From: Bacillota bacterium
Lineage (GTDB): Bacteria; Bacillota; Clostridia; Acetivibrionales; DSM-1351
Assembly (NCBI GenBank): GCA_023441625.1
Contig: JAEZOA010000082.1
Location: 1-15,506, forward strand
Reading direction: 5' to 3'
DNA length: 15,506 nt
The notes beneath the pieces are model-generated. The model was not told where the DNA came from. It saw only the letters and a program-made list of their open reading frames with translations, and did no database searches. The translations under genes were made by a program, and so were the position numbers. Shown here piece after piece: positions 1 through 6,898 of this stretch. The stretch's first letter is position 1. The number at the start of each line of letters is the position of its first letter.

Positions 1-78
1 AATAATAAAAATGTTTTCCGTGGAATTAAGGATGCATTTAATAATAATCCAATAACTCTTAAAGAAGTGACATTATAA
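1..78 (+). CDS. C-terminal fragment of an unidentified protein
   Basis: Frame 1 is open from the window edge and gives 25 residues ending DAFNNNPITLKEVTL before TAA at 76-78. A rho-independent terminator starts inside the stop codon, which supports a real gene end. The remaining piece is polar and Asn-rich with no recognisable motif, so no function can be given. The start and most of the gene lie outside the window. Confidence 0.6.
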   Translation, partial: NNKNVFRGIKDAFNNNPITLKEVTL

Positions 79-107
79 AAGCACTCTATTTGGAGTGCTT
101 TTATAAT
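77..107 (+). terminator. Rho-independent terminator of the leftmost gene
   Basis: A perfect 10-bp stem (AAAAGCACTC at 77-86 and GAGTGCTTTT at 93-102) closes a 6-base loop. The 3' arm ends in four T, followed by ATAATT. It overlaps the stop codon of the upstream fragment, as is common in compact Firmicute genomes. The A/T symmetry would let it work weakly on the other strand too. Confidence 0.85.
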
Positions 108-277
108 TCTACATCTGAACTGTAACTGTTGCAATTATGTTGCAGGAAATGAATTTGACACCTAAAAAGATGTATCGCATCTCAACTGCCTACATGTAAT
201 AACATGAGATTAGATAACTGTTTCTCATAAACACTTTTTATCATGCAACAATCTGTATAATTGCATTAACATGTATC
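108..277. other. Intergenic stretch with long imperfect dyad, no gene seen
   Basis: This stretch lies between two convergent terminators, and no credible ORF was found on either strand. It holds a discontinuous inverted repeat: 130-138 can pair with 257-265 (9 bp) and 139-144 with 244-249 (6 bp), with a 7-base bulge. Inside are two small hairpins (168-172/178-182 and 204-209/223-228). TGTTGCA occurs at 127-133 and 138-144, exactly 11 bases apart, and inverted at 244-250. It could be an RNA fold, a protein-binding region or the remnant of a small inverted-repeat element. No promoter is apparent. Confidence 0.35.
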
Positions 278-317
278 AAAAAACAAAGCAACCTTCCTCA
301 AACGAGTTGGTTGCTTT
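278..317 (-). terminator. Rho-independent terminator of the tRNA-Val gene
   Basis: Read on the minus strand, AAAGCAACC (317-309) pairs perfectly with GGTTGCTTT (293-285) around a 15-base loop. It is followed by G and then six T (283-278). It lies 8 bases after the encoded CCA end, so it terminates a single-tRNA transcript. Confidence 0.85.
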
Positions 318-324
318 ATTTTAA

Positions 325-400
325 TGGTGGGAACTATAGGGCTCGAACCTATGACCCTCTGCTTGTAAGGCAGATGCTCTCCCAGCTGAGCTAAGCTCCC
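325..400 (-). tRNA. tRNA-Val (anticodon UAC)
   Basis: This is a 76-nt cloverleaf on the minus strand. The 7-bp acceptor stem pairs GGGAGCT with AGTTCCC (one G-U), the discriminator is A and CCA is encoded (327-325). The D-arm holds AGCTGGGAG. The anticodon arm is TCTGC / CTTACAA / GCAGA with anticodon TAC, and the T-loop is GGTTCGAGCCC. The anticodon reads GUA and probably other GUN valine codons. All stems pair and no base is missing. It is transcribed alone, between its own promoter and terminator. Confidence 0.97.
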
Positions 401-412
401 TCATGTATTGTT

Positions 413-441
413 ATTATAAACTCCGATCCCACAAAAGTCAA
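413..441 (-). promoter_or_regulatory. Sigma-A promoter of tRNA-Val
   Basis: On the minus strand TTGACT (441-436) and a perfect TATAAT (418-413) are separated by exactly 17 bases. Initiation would fall a few bases before the mature tRNA 5' end at 400. This is the closest match to consensus in the window, as expected for a stable RNA gene. Confidence 0.88.
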
Positions 442-519
442 TGTGATTTCCGAAAAATTTAACCACTGCTAAATTATACGATGTTAAGTAAAATTGTAAA
501 TATTTATCTGTTTTTTTAA

Positions 520-548
520 TTGAAAACTTGTATAATTTATAATATAAA
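520..548 (+). promoter_or_regulatory. Probable promoter of deoD
   Basis: TTGAAA (520-525) and TATAAA (543-548) have a 17-base spacer and lie just upstream of the deoD ribosome binding site. A TATAAT at 531-536 is present but has no -35 at proper distance. The resulting leader would be only about 25 bases, leaving little room for a riboswitch. Confidence 0.6.
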
Positions 549-579
549 GTTATAAATCAATTTTTTGGAGGTAAAACTG

Positions 580-1287
580 ATGATTCCAACACCGCATATT
601 AATGTAAGCGAGCAAGGTATTATTGCCGAAACTGTTTTAATGCCAGGAGACCCTCTCCGTGCAAAATTTATAGCAGAAACTTATTTAGATAATCCAGTTC
701 AGTTTAATGCAGTTAGAAATATGTTCGGCTTTACAGGATTATATAAAGGAAAGAAAGTTTCAATCATGGGTTCTGGAATGGGAATGCCCTCAATCGGTAT
801 TTATTCATATGAGCTGATAAATTTCTATGGCGTTAAAAACCTTATTAGAATTGGCTCCTGTGGTGCTATTCAGGAGAATATTAAAATTAGAGATATTATT
901 ATTGGTATGTCTGCTTCGACAAACTCAAATTATGCTTCGCAATATGATTTGCCAGGCACTTTTGCACCATCAGCATCATGGACATTAATGAAGAAAGCTG
1001 TAGCTATTGCTGATAGCATAGGTATTGAGACAAAAGTCGGAAACATTTTATCCTCTGATATATTCTATGATGATGATTCAGACACTTGGAAGAAATGGGC
1101 TAAGATGGGCGTATTAGCAATAGAGATGGAGGCAGCGGCGCTTTATATGAATGCTGCACGTGCTGGGGTTAATGCACTTGGCATATTCACCGTATCAGAT
1201 TCGCTTGTATCACACGAAGTGACCACATCCGAGGAGCGACAGACCTCCTTTACAAACATGATGGAAATTGCACTGGAGTTGGCATAA
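580..1287 (+). CDS. deoD: Purine nucleoside phosphorylase, DeoD type
   Basis: Cytosolic enzyme that reversibly cleaves purine (deoxy)ribonucleosides with phosphate to free base and (deoxy)ribose-1-phosphate, in purine salvage. The 235-residue product has the usual length of the hexameric trimer-of-dimers bacterial family. Visible matches to the Escherichia coli enzyme are TPH with His6, the phosphate-binding GDPLR at 23-27, Arg46, GSGMGMPS at 64-71, IRIGSCGA around Arg90, the nucleoside-binding EMEAAALY at 182-189, catalytic Asp207 in SDS, and Arg220 in EERQT. E. coli has SDH where this protein has SDS, but the catalytic Asp is kept. An upstream in-frame TTG at 565 exists. ATG at 580 is chosen because GGAGG at 567-571 lies 8 bases before it and TPH is near the family N-terminus. 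The gene stands alone, with its own promoter and a hairpin downstream. Confidence 0.95.
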   Translation: MIPTPHINVSEQGIIAETVLMPGDPLRAKFIAETYLDNPVQFNAVRNMFGFTGLYKGKKVSIMGSGMGMPSIGIYSYELINFYGVKNLIRIGSCGAIQENIKIRDIIIGMSASTNSNYASQYDLPGTFAPSASWTLMKKAVAIADSIGIETKVGNILSSDIFYDDDSDTWKKWAKMGVLAIEMEAAALYMNAARAGVNALGIFTVSDSLVSHEVTTSEERQTSFTNMMEIALELA

Positions 1288-1299
1288 AATAAGCTTATT

Positions 1300-1341
1300 A
1301 GTTATGAGGAGCCTTTGTATAAGTTCCTCATAACTCTGTTT
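1300..1341 (+). terminator. Terminator-like hairpin after deoD
   Basis: A perfect 11-bp stem (AGTTATGAGGA at 1300-1310 with TCCTCATAACT at 1325-1335) closes a 14-base loop. The following CTGTTTAA is only a weak T tract, so termination may be incomplete. It begins 12 bases after the deoD stop. Confidence 0.6.
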
Positions 1342-1523
1342 AACATAAGCAATGTTGGCTTGCCGGCTTGCGTTGTTTAATTAATCTTTAACTATATTTC
1401 ATTATTGACTATAGCCTACCTTAACCCTTTGCATTTCACTGGGTATGCCCTTCCTGAAATTTATTATATTTCTGTTACAATTATCAATTTATTTACATAT
1501 TCCTTTTATATTTTTTTCTACTT
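1342..1523. other. Intergenic region, mostly featureless
   Basis: No gene is seen between deoD and the LTA-synthase-family gene. The left end has a small hairpin (AACAT 1342-1346 with ATGTT 1352-1356) and an overlapping direct repeat of GGCTTGC (1357-1363 and 1365-1371), which is G+C-rich for its surroundings. The right end is very A+T-rich. It holds a one-mismatch WalR-box-like site on the minus strand (TGTAAA-N5-TGATAA, 1497-1481), upstream of the promoter of the next gene. Confidence 0.4.
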
Positions 1524-1532
1524 TGGTATAAT
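1524..1532 (+). promoter_or_regulatory. Extended -10 promoter of the LTA-synthase-family gene
   Basis: TGGTATAAT is a full TGnTATAAT extended -10 element. No good -35 lies 16-18 bases upstream, which fits extended -10 use or activator dependence. Start of transcription is expected near 1538-1540, giving a leader of about 100 bases. Confidence 0.55.
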
Positions 1533-1533
1533 C

Positions 1534-1558
1534 AACATTAAATGAAATTCTTAATGTT
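1534..1558. repeat. Perfect 8-bp inverted repeat at the presumed start point
   Basis: AACATTAA (1534-1541) and TTAATGTT (1551-1558) are exact inverted copies separated by 9 bases. They begin immediately after the -10 element. The position over the presumed +1 suggests an operator, although the arms are A+T-rich and could also form a weak hairpin at the 5' end of the mRNA. Confidence 0.45.
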
Positions 1559-1640
1559 TAAAAATGCTAAATATTATATTTTATTATAGCTACTAAAAAA
1601 ATAGCGAATACTATTATATTATTGGGAAGTTGGTAAAGAT

Positions 1641-4133
1641 ATGAGAAAAATAAGTATTAAATTTATTATAGTTATATTAGCCGTAATAATTAGTGTAGTA
1701 GATTTTTTTAATAACGGTAATGGCTTTTTACAGCTTGCATTAGCTCTGTGTGCTTCTTTTGTGGTTTTTTACATGCCACAATTGCCCTTTAAGCTAAAAA
1801 AGTTACCCTTCATTGCACTGCTTTTAGCAAATATAGTATTTTTTGTACTTTCATATAATAAAAATATACTCCTAGTAAATATGCTTATGCTCTCGTATCT
1901 TCTTTGGAGCATTGTTACTCCAAAGCTTCTGAAATTTAAGGCATTACTGCCCCTAAGCTTTTTAATAGCATTCATTTCAGTATATGCTGCTTCTTTCGCA
2001 AAAGTCAGCATACCTCTGTTTATTATTGTTTTTTATCCAATTTTTGTTTTAGGTTCAAGTGTTAAGTCCAATAATATAATTAAAACAAAAAAGGTATGGC
2101 TATTTGGATTTTTTAATATTCTATTTTCTGCCTTTTTACTTGTAATATTTATGTACAAGGCTCTTGGAAACTCAATACTTGGGAGTATTTTATTCCTGAA
2201 TTTTGATAAACTCGGTACGATGACTGCTGTGTATTTACCCTTTTTAGCCATATTTTTAATGTGGTTTGCTGCAGCATGTAACTTGCTATTTTATATGTTA
2301 TTTTTACCACCAACAGAAGGTAAAGAAGCTTTTGACTTAACTTCTTACATTAAACCTGTTTATAACTTTATATCATTTTTTGCCTTTACCACTATTGCTA
2401 CATTTTTTTGTGAATATACTATCAGGCTGAGTATTACGTCTACATTAAAGGATATTATAGACCCCAACATAGTTTTTAATATATTAGTTCTAAGTGGAAT
2501 TTATCTTGTATTGATTTCATTAATTGGTAAAGGAATTTCAAACATTCTCTTAATAATCTTCACCATATTTCTTACGATAGCAAATTACATAAAATTTACT
2601 TATTTTAATGAGCCATTCTATCCTTGGGACATTTATCTAGTTCGTAATTTACTTGGTATTTCAAAAGAGTACTTAAATATACCAATTGTAATGGCAGTAA
2701 TAGTTGCATTTGTAGTTGGGGTAATATTACTTATCCTCTATAGGAGTAAGGTTGGCAACTACCTAAAGCCAAGACCATCATTAATTTTACTTCCCTTTGC
2801 TATAATATTATTTCTCCTTAACGCCAATGTTTTGAAGCACAACCCTTTATCTTCTCAGATTGGAATAGAGAAGTCATGGTATATTGGAAAGTCTGAAATT
2901 AAATCAAATGGTATGTTTGCTCAAAACTATTTTTATCTGAAGGATTTAGATAAATATCTGAACTCTAAGCCAGAAGATTATAGTAAAGAAAAAATGCTTG
3001 CTATTGATGAAAAGTATAAAAATCCAAGCGCACAAGCTACTTCAACTTCTAAGACCAGTTCAACTGAAATGCCGAATATTGTCGTTATTATGAGCGAAAG
3101 CTATTGGGATATCACTAAGCTAAAGGGAATAGAATTTAGTAAAGATATCGCAGAAAATGTTCATAAATACCAAAAGGGTCAACTAGCTCCTCCTGCAATT
3201 GGTGGAGGCACCGCTAATACTGAATTTGAGGTTCTTACAGGTATGACTATGTCCTTTATGAGTCCTGGGATAATTGTTTATAATGCATATTTGAGGACTG
3301 AAACCCCTAGTATTGCCTCTGTTTTAAAAGACAATGGCTATAATACTACAGCAATCCACCCTAATTCAGGATGGTTTTATAATAGAGATAAGGTTTATGA
3401 CTACTTTGGTTTTGATACATTTTTAGATGTATCTAGCTTTAATTTGGAAACAGAAGCCAAAGGTCCCCATACCTCAGATGACGCTTTGGTAAATAAAGTT
3501 CTTGATACGATAAACTCCTCTGATAAGCCATCATTTGTTTTTGCTGTTTCAATGGAAAACCACGATCCTTTTAATGATAAATATGACACCTTTGATGTAA
3601 CAGCAAAGTCAGATAAGCTTGATTCAACACAGCTAAATATTGTAAACGGCTTTGCTCAGGGTATTTATGATGCTGATCAATCCCTCGGAAAGTTAATAGA
3701 TGCTTTGAGCAAAAGTGATAAACCTACATTACTATATTTCTTTGGGGATCATGCTCCAAGACTAGGCTCGCTAGATGATTATTATAAAATGTATGACAAA
3801 CTTGGTACCAAGAAAACACTAGAACAAGAGCAAGGGCTAGGCGAACTAAAATATTATACGACACCTCTTGTAACCTGGTCAAACTATAAGGAAACGCGCT
3901 CTTTTTCAAGCATTATTTCACCATCCCATCTCAGCTATGAAATACTAAAGGACGCTGGTGTAGAATACCCAAATTACTTTAATATACAGCCTCTCCTAGA
4001 GGAAAAATACCCTATCATGCATCAAAAGAATATTGATAAGATTGGTGCCACAAGCGACGAATTAATCAAGGACTATCGTTTAATACAATATGACCTTCTA
4101 TTTGGCAAAAAGTATTTGGAGACAGGGACATAG
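1641..4133 (+). CDS. LTA-synthase-family phosphoglycerol transferase
   Basis: Predicted polytopic membrane enzyme with a large extracytoplasmic sulfatase-fold domain. The family moves phosphoglycerol units from phosphatidylglycerol to an acceptor to build lipoteichoic-acid-like polymers. Hydrophobic segments run from about residue 7 to 394, roughly a dozen, against five in Staphylococcus aureus LtaS. The family-like NEPFYPWDIYL lies at 323-333, a Ser/Thr linker at about 463-476 and the catalytic domain from 478 onward. LtaS-like metal-site residues are visible: Glu486 in MSESYW, the candidate nucleophile Thr524 in GGGTANTEFE, His641 in MENHDPF and Asp703-His704 in FGDHAPR. The 830 residues exceed LtaS (about 650) because of the membrane part. 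ATG at 1641 follows a weak GGGAAG (1624-1629). The last residues, ETGT, and the stop are encoded by a GGGAC-type repeat. The acceptor and product cannot be told from sequence, and a glycan phosphoglycerol transferase of the MdoB type is possible. No convincing terminator separates it from convergent rlmH. Confidence 0.85.
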   Translation: MRKISIKFIIVILAVIISVVDFFNNGNGFLQLALALCASFVVFYMPQLPFKLKKLPFIALLLANIVFFVLSYNKNILLVNMLMLSYLLWSIVTPKLLKFKALLPLSFLIAFISVYAASFAKVSIPLFIIVFYPIFVLGSSVKSNNIIKTKKVWLFGFFNILFSAFLLVIFMYKALGNSILGSILFLNFDKLGTMTAVYLPFLAIFLMWFAAACNLLFYMLFLPPTEGKEAFDLTSYIKPVYNFISFFAFTTIATFFCEYTIRLSITSTLKDIIDPNIVFNILVLSGIYLVLISLIGKGISNILLIIFTIFLTIANYIKFTYFNEPFYPWDIYLVRNLLGISKEYLNIPIVMAVIVAFVVGVILLILYRSKVGNYLKPRPSLILLPFAIILFLLNANVLKHNPLSSQIGIEKSWYIGKSEIKSNGMFAQNYFYLKDLDKYLNSKPEDYSKEKMLAIDEKYKNPSAQATSTSKTSSTEMPNIVVIMSESYWDITKLKGIEFSKDIAENVHKYQKGQLAPPAIGGGTANTEFEVLTGMTMSFMSPGIIVYNAYLRTETPSIASVLKDNGYNTTAIHPNSGWFYNRDKVYDYFGFDTFLDVSSFNLETEAKGPHTSDDALVNKVLDTINSSDKPSFVFAVSMENHDPFNDKYDTFDVTAKSDKLDSTQLNIVNGFAQGIYDADQSLGKLIDALSKSDKPTLLYFFGDHAPRLGSLDDYYKMYDKLGTKKTLEQEQGLGELKYYTTPLVTWSNYKETRSFSSIISPSHLSYEILKDAGVEYPNYFNIQPLLEEKYPIMHQKNIDKIGATSDELIKDYRLIQYDLLFGKKYLETGT

Positions 4134-4170
4134 GGAGGGACGAGGGACACAGGGACGGTTCTTTTGTTTC
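4119..4170. repeat. GGGAC-rich repeat fragment
   Basis: Four GGGAC units (4125-4129, 4137-4141, 4144-4148, 4152-4156) lie in a purine-rich run, followed by GGTTCTTTTGTTTC. From memory this resembles dispersed intergenic repeats with a GGGACGGTTCTTTTGT core seen in clostridial genomes, of the kind associated with IS200-like or REP-type elements. That identity is not proved here. No inverted partner copy was found in the window, so it looks like a half or decayed copy. It supplies the final codons and TAG stop of the upstream gene. Confidence 0.55.
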
Positions 4171-4190
4171 GTTATTTTTCACCTTCACGC

Positions 4191-4670
4191 TCATTTGTGA
4201 TAGGTCTCATTTTTCATAATTTTAAAAGCCCGATATACTTGCTCTAACAGAATAAGTCTAGCAAGTTGATGAGGAAAAGTCATTTTGGAAAGGCAAATCC
4301 TAAAGTTTGCGGCAGTTATCAAGCTCTGCTCCAAGCCTAATGAGCCACCAATTATAAAGGTAATATGTGAATTACCTGAAAGCATTATATTCTCTAATTT
4401 TGTTGCGAACCTTTGAGAATCAAGCTGCTCACCGGCTAAATCCAACAAAACGATATAAGATCCTTCCTTTACTCTCTTTAGCAGTCGCTCTGCCTCTCTT
4501 TGCTTAACCTGCAACTCTTGTGCGGGACTTAAAGATTCTGGTGCATGTTCATCTTCTACTTCAATTAGTTCAAGCTCAGCGAAACGAGAGAGCCTCTTTA
4601 CGTACTCAGATATTCCGTCTTTTAGATAACGTTCCTTTAACTTACCAACTGCAGCAATAGTTATTTTCAT
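4191..4670 (-). CDS. rlmH: 23S rRNA (pseudouridine1915-N3) methyltransferase RlmH
   Basis: SPOUT-class enzyme that uses S-adenosylmethionine to methylate N3 of pseudouridine 1915 in helix 69 of 23S rRNA, acting on assembled 70S ribosomes. The 159-residue length is typical. Family features are the N-terminal MKITIAAVGKLKE, the knot glycine motif FIIGGSLGL at 105-113, LSKMTFPHQLARLILLEQVYRAFKI at 127-151 and the conserved C-terminal YHK. The gene is therefore intact despite the repeat fragment just beyond its 3' end. AAGGA precedes the ATG, and 26 bases separate it from the upstream yycJ. It is probably the last gene of the murA-yycJ-rlmH transcript. In Bacillus subtilis rlmH also lies at the end of the wal region. 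Confidence 0.96.
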   Translation of the reverse strand: MKITIAAVGKLKERYLKDGISEYVKRLSRFAELELIEVEDEHAPESLSPAQELQVKQREAERLLKRVKEGSYIVLLDLAGEQLDSQRFATKLENIMLSGNSHITFIIGGSLGLEQSLITAANFRICLSKMTFPHQLARLILLEQVYRAFKIMKNETYHK

Positions 4671-4696
4671 ATAAAATCCTTTTTATACTTCTGCTT

Positions 4697-5488
4697 TTAA
4701 AGTATATTCATACGCCCTACTCTATCGCGCTGTGCAACCTCTAAGGATATATCACAGCCTACGGCAAGCTTCTTCTGCGTTAGTGCATTATAGGTTGTCT
4801 GATATGCAAGCTCTGGAAAGTTGTTTTCATTGCTCAAGTGTCCAAGGATAAAGCGTTTGCCGCCCTTTTCTGCAAGATGTGCAATTACCTCTGCGCAGAT
4901 TTCATTTGACAAGTGGCCATGATCACCCATTATTCTCTTTTTTAATGTCCAAGGATAAGGGCCTACCTTTAGCATCTCAATATCGTGGTTTGATTCGAGA
5001 AGAAGCAGATCACTCCCCTCAATATGTGAAAGCAATTCATCATTAATATGTCCAATATCTGTAGCAGTGGTTATCCTCTTCCCCTGTACAAAGAAATTAT
5101 AGCCTACTGGTTCAGCCGCGTCATGAGGGATTGCAAAAGGCTTTACACAAATATCGCCAATTTCAAATTCCTGTCCAGTACTGAAGGCAACTCGATTCTC
5201 TAGCTTTACTGCTCCTAATCCACCTTCCATAGCACCCCATGTGGATTCATTTGCATATATAGGGATGTCTTGCTTTCTAGACACTATACCTGCACCCCTT
5301 ACATGATCTACATGTTCATGGGTAACTAATATAGCGCTCAATTCCGCTGGATTTTCTCCAATGGAACAAAGCGCCTCAAGTATTCTCTTGCCACTTAAAC
5401 CTGCATCTATCAAAAGTTTGGTTTTCTCAGTACCAATAAACAAAGCATTACCACTACTTCCACTAAACAAACTGCAAAATTTAACCAT
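4697..5488 (-). CDS. yycJ: YycJ/WalJ metallo-beta-lactamase-fold nuclease-like protein
   Basis: Cytosolic metallo-beta-lactamase-fold protein of the YycJ/WalJ family, reported elsewhere as a DNA exonuclease with links to repair and division. The 263 residues carry the full di-metal ligand set: THEHVDH at 56-62, PHDA at 121-124, TATDIGH at 141-147, ESNHD at 165-169, GDHGHLSN at 188-195 and LGHLSNENN at 215-223. The N-terminus FCSLFSGSSGNA is also characteristic. There is no signal peptide. The start is ATG at 5488, with GGAG 10 bases upstream. It lies 22 bases after murA and 26 before rlmH, consistent with one transcript. Its place beside WalRK genes supports the assignment over other metallo-hydrolases. 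Confidence 0.93.
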   Translation of the reverse strand: MVKFCSLFSGSSGNALFIGTEKTKLLIDAGLSGKRILEALCSIGENPAELSAILVTHEHVDHVRGAGIVSRKQDIPIYANESTWGAMEGGLGAVKLENRVAFSTGQEFEIGDICVKPFAIPHDAAEPVGYNFFVQGKRITTATDIGHINDELLSHIEGSDLLLLESNHDIEMLKVGPYPWTLKKRIMGDHGHLSNEICAEVIAHLAEKGGKRFILGHLSNENNFPELAYQTTYNALTQKKLAVGCDISLEVAQRDRVGRMNIL

Positions 5489-5510
5489 TAAATATAAACT
5501 CCATCTGTTT

Positions 5511-6776
5511 CTATTCTTCTATTGAAACTCGGCTAATGTCAGCTCCAAGTAAATTCAACTTGTGAACAAAATTCTCATAACCTCTATCTATATACTTTAT
5601 ATTTGAAACTTCTGTACGTCCTTTTGCAACCAGTCCTGCCATTACCATTGCCGCACCTGCTCTAAGGTCTGTTGCCTTAACTGGTGCTCCAGACAAATTT
5701 GTCGCCCCGTCAACGACAGCAATTCTGCCTTCAACCTTCACCTTTGCACCTAGACGCTTCAGCTCATCGGTATACTGAAATCTAGAATCCCAAACACCCT
5801 CTGTAATAGTACTGACACCTTCTGCCATATTAAGCAGCACAGTTATCTGAGGCTGTAAGTCAGTAGGAAATCCAGGATAAGGCAATGTCATTATATTAAC
5901 ATTTTTAACTTTATTACCACCTTTAATTCTTATAAAATCCTCATCTTCAATTACGTTAACTCCCATTTCTATCAGCTTGGCAGTAAGGGATTCCATATGT
6001 TTTGGAATCACATTCTTGACTATAACATCTCCCTTAGTAGCTGCTGCTGCAATCATAAAAGTTCCAGCTTCAATCATGTCTGGAATAATTGAATGTGTAC
6101 CCCCACCCTTTAAGTGGTCAACACCCTTTATCTTTATAACATCAGTTCCAGCACCCCTGATATTGGCACCCATTGCATTTAAGAAGTTGGCTACATCAAC
6201 AACATGAGGCTCTTTTGCAGCATTTTCAATTACAGTTTGTCCATTAGCTTTCACAGCTGCAAGCATCAAATTGATTGTGGCCCCTACACTTACTACATCC
6301 AAATAAATCTGAGCACCCCTGAGGTTGGAGGCATCAATCTTGACTATGCCGTGCTCTATCTCCACAATGGCACCCATAGCCTCAAAGCCTTTGATGTGCT
6401 GATCAATAGGTCTAAACCCAAAGTCACATCCTCCTGGCAGTGAAACCTCTGCTTTTCCAAATCTAGCTATAAGTGCCCCTAATAAATAGTATGAAGCCCT
6501 CATGCTTTTCACAAGCTCATAAGGAGCTTTCCAGCAATTTATTTCTCGAGTATCACAAATAATAGTATTGTCATCTTCCTTTGTTACTTTTGCACCCAAC
6601 TTGCATAGTATGTCTAATAATACCTTGACATCCATAATATCAGGAACATTTTCAATTTTACTAATACCATTTATAATAAGTGCAGCAGGCAAAACTGCAA
6701 CTGCGGCATTTTTTGCTCCACTAATGATAACTTCTCCATTCAAGCAACAAGGTCCATTAATAACAAACTTATCCAA
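5511..6776 (-). CDS. murA: UDP-N-acetylglucosamine 1-carboxyvinyltransferase MurA
   Basis: Cytosolic enzyme for the first committed step of peptidoglycan synthesis: transfer of enolpyruvate from phosphoenolpyruvate to UDP-N-acetylglucosamine. The 421 residues match the EPSP-synthase fold. Lys22-Asn23 in SGAKNAA, the catalytic Cys117 in PGGCDFGFRP (the fosfomycin target), Asp306 in PGFPTDLQPQ and Arg372 in DLRAGAAMVMAG are all present. Where many homologues have ENRF, this protein has VWDSRFQYTDEL at 328-339. The start is TTG at 6776. A rather distant AAAGG and a too-close AAGGG precede it, so the start rests mainly on the family N-terminus (MDKFVINGP). Gram-positives often have two MurA copies, and which paralogue this is cannot be told. 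It has its own extended -10 promoter after yycI and heads murA-yycJ-rlmH. Confidence 0.95.
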   Translation of the reverse strand: MDKFVINGPCCLNGEVIISGAKNAAVAVLPAALIINGISKIENVPDIMDVKVLLDILCKLGAKVTKEDDNTIICDTREINCWKAPYELVKSMRASYYLLGALIARFGKAEVSLPGGCDFGFRPIDQHIKGFEAMGAIVEIEHGIVKIDASNLRGAQIYLDVVSVGATINLMLAAVKANGQTVIENAAKEPHVVDVANFLNAMGANIRGAGTDVIKIKGVDHLKGGGTHSIIPDMIEAGTFMIAAAATKGDVIVKNVIPKHMESLTAKLIEMGVNVIEDEDFIRIKGGNKVKNVNIMTLPYPGFPTDLQPQITVLLNMAEGVSTITEGVWDSRFQYTDELKRLGAKVKVEGRIAVVDGATNLSGAPVKATDLRAGAAMVMAGLVAKGRTEVSNIKYIDRGYENFVHKLNLLGADISRVSIEE

Positions 6777-6815
6777 CCCTTTTACACCAGCCTTTAGAAA
6801 TCTTTAAAATGTTGT

Positions 6816-6832
6816 ACTACATGTCCGTAACA
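6816..6832 (-). promoter_or_regulatory. Near-perfect WalR box at the murA start point
   Basis: On the minus strand TGTTAC, GGACA, TGTAGT fits the WalR consensus TGTWAH-N5-TGTWAH at 11 of 12 defined positions (G instead of A in the second half-site). It touches the last base of the -10 element and covers the presumed start site, a position expected to repress. This is prediction only. Confidence 0.4.
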
Positions 6833-6840
6833 TTATACCA
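6832..6840 (-). promoter_or_regulatory. Extended -10 promoter of murA-yycJ-rlmH
   Basis: The minus strand reads TGGTATAAT (6840-6832), a full TGnTATAAT element with only a poor -35 (TAGAAT, 6860-6855). The transcript would start near 6825 with a leader of about 50 bases. No terminator hairpin is visible after yycI, so read-through from the wal genes is also possible. Confidence 0.6.
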
Positions 6841-6898
6841 TTTAGTTCTAAATTATTCTACTACTAAAATTCAATAATACATAAATTCGATTACCATT

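Noticed and set aside
482..500. Possible WalR box upstream of deoD (TGTTAA and TGTAAA)
   Set aside because: The two half-sites are separated by 7 bases, not 5, and a purine-salvage gene is not an expected target.
565..579. Upstream TTG start for deoD adding five residues
   Set aside because: The ribosome binding site GGAGG (567-571) would fall inside the coding sequence, and ATG at 580 is ideally spaced from it.
4134..4190. CRISPR or tandem-repeat array suggested by repeated GGGAC
   Set aside because: The units are only five bases with irregular 2-7-base spacing, and there are no spacers or associated genes.
6809..6822. Near-palindrome ATGTTGTACTACAT in the murA leader
   Set aside because: It has two internal mismatches, it is short, and it overlaps the better-supported WalR-box-like site.
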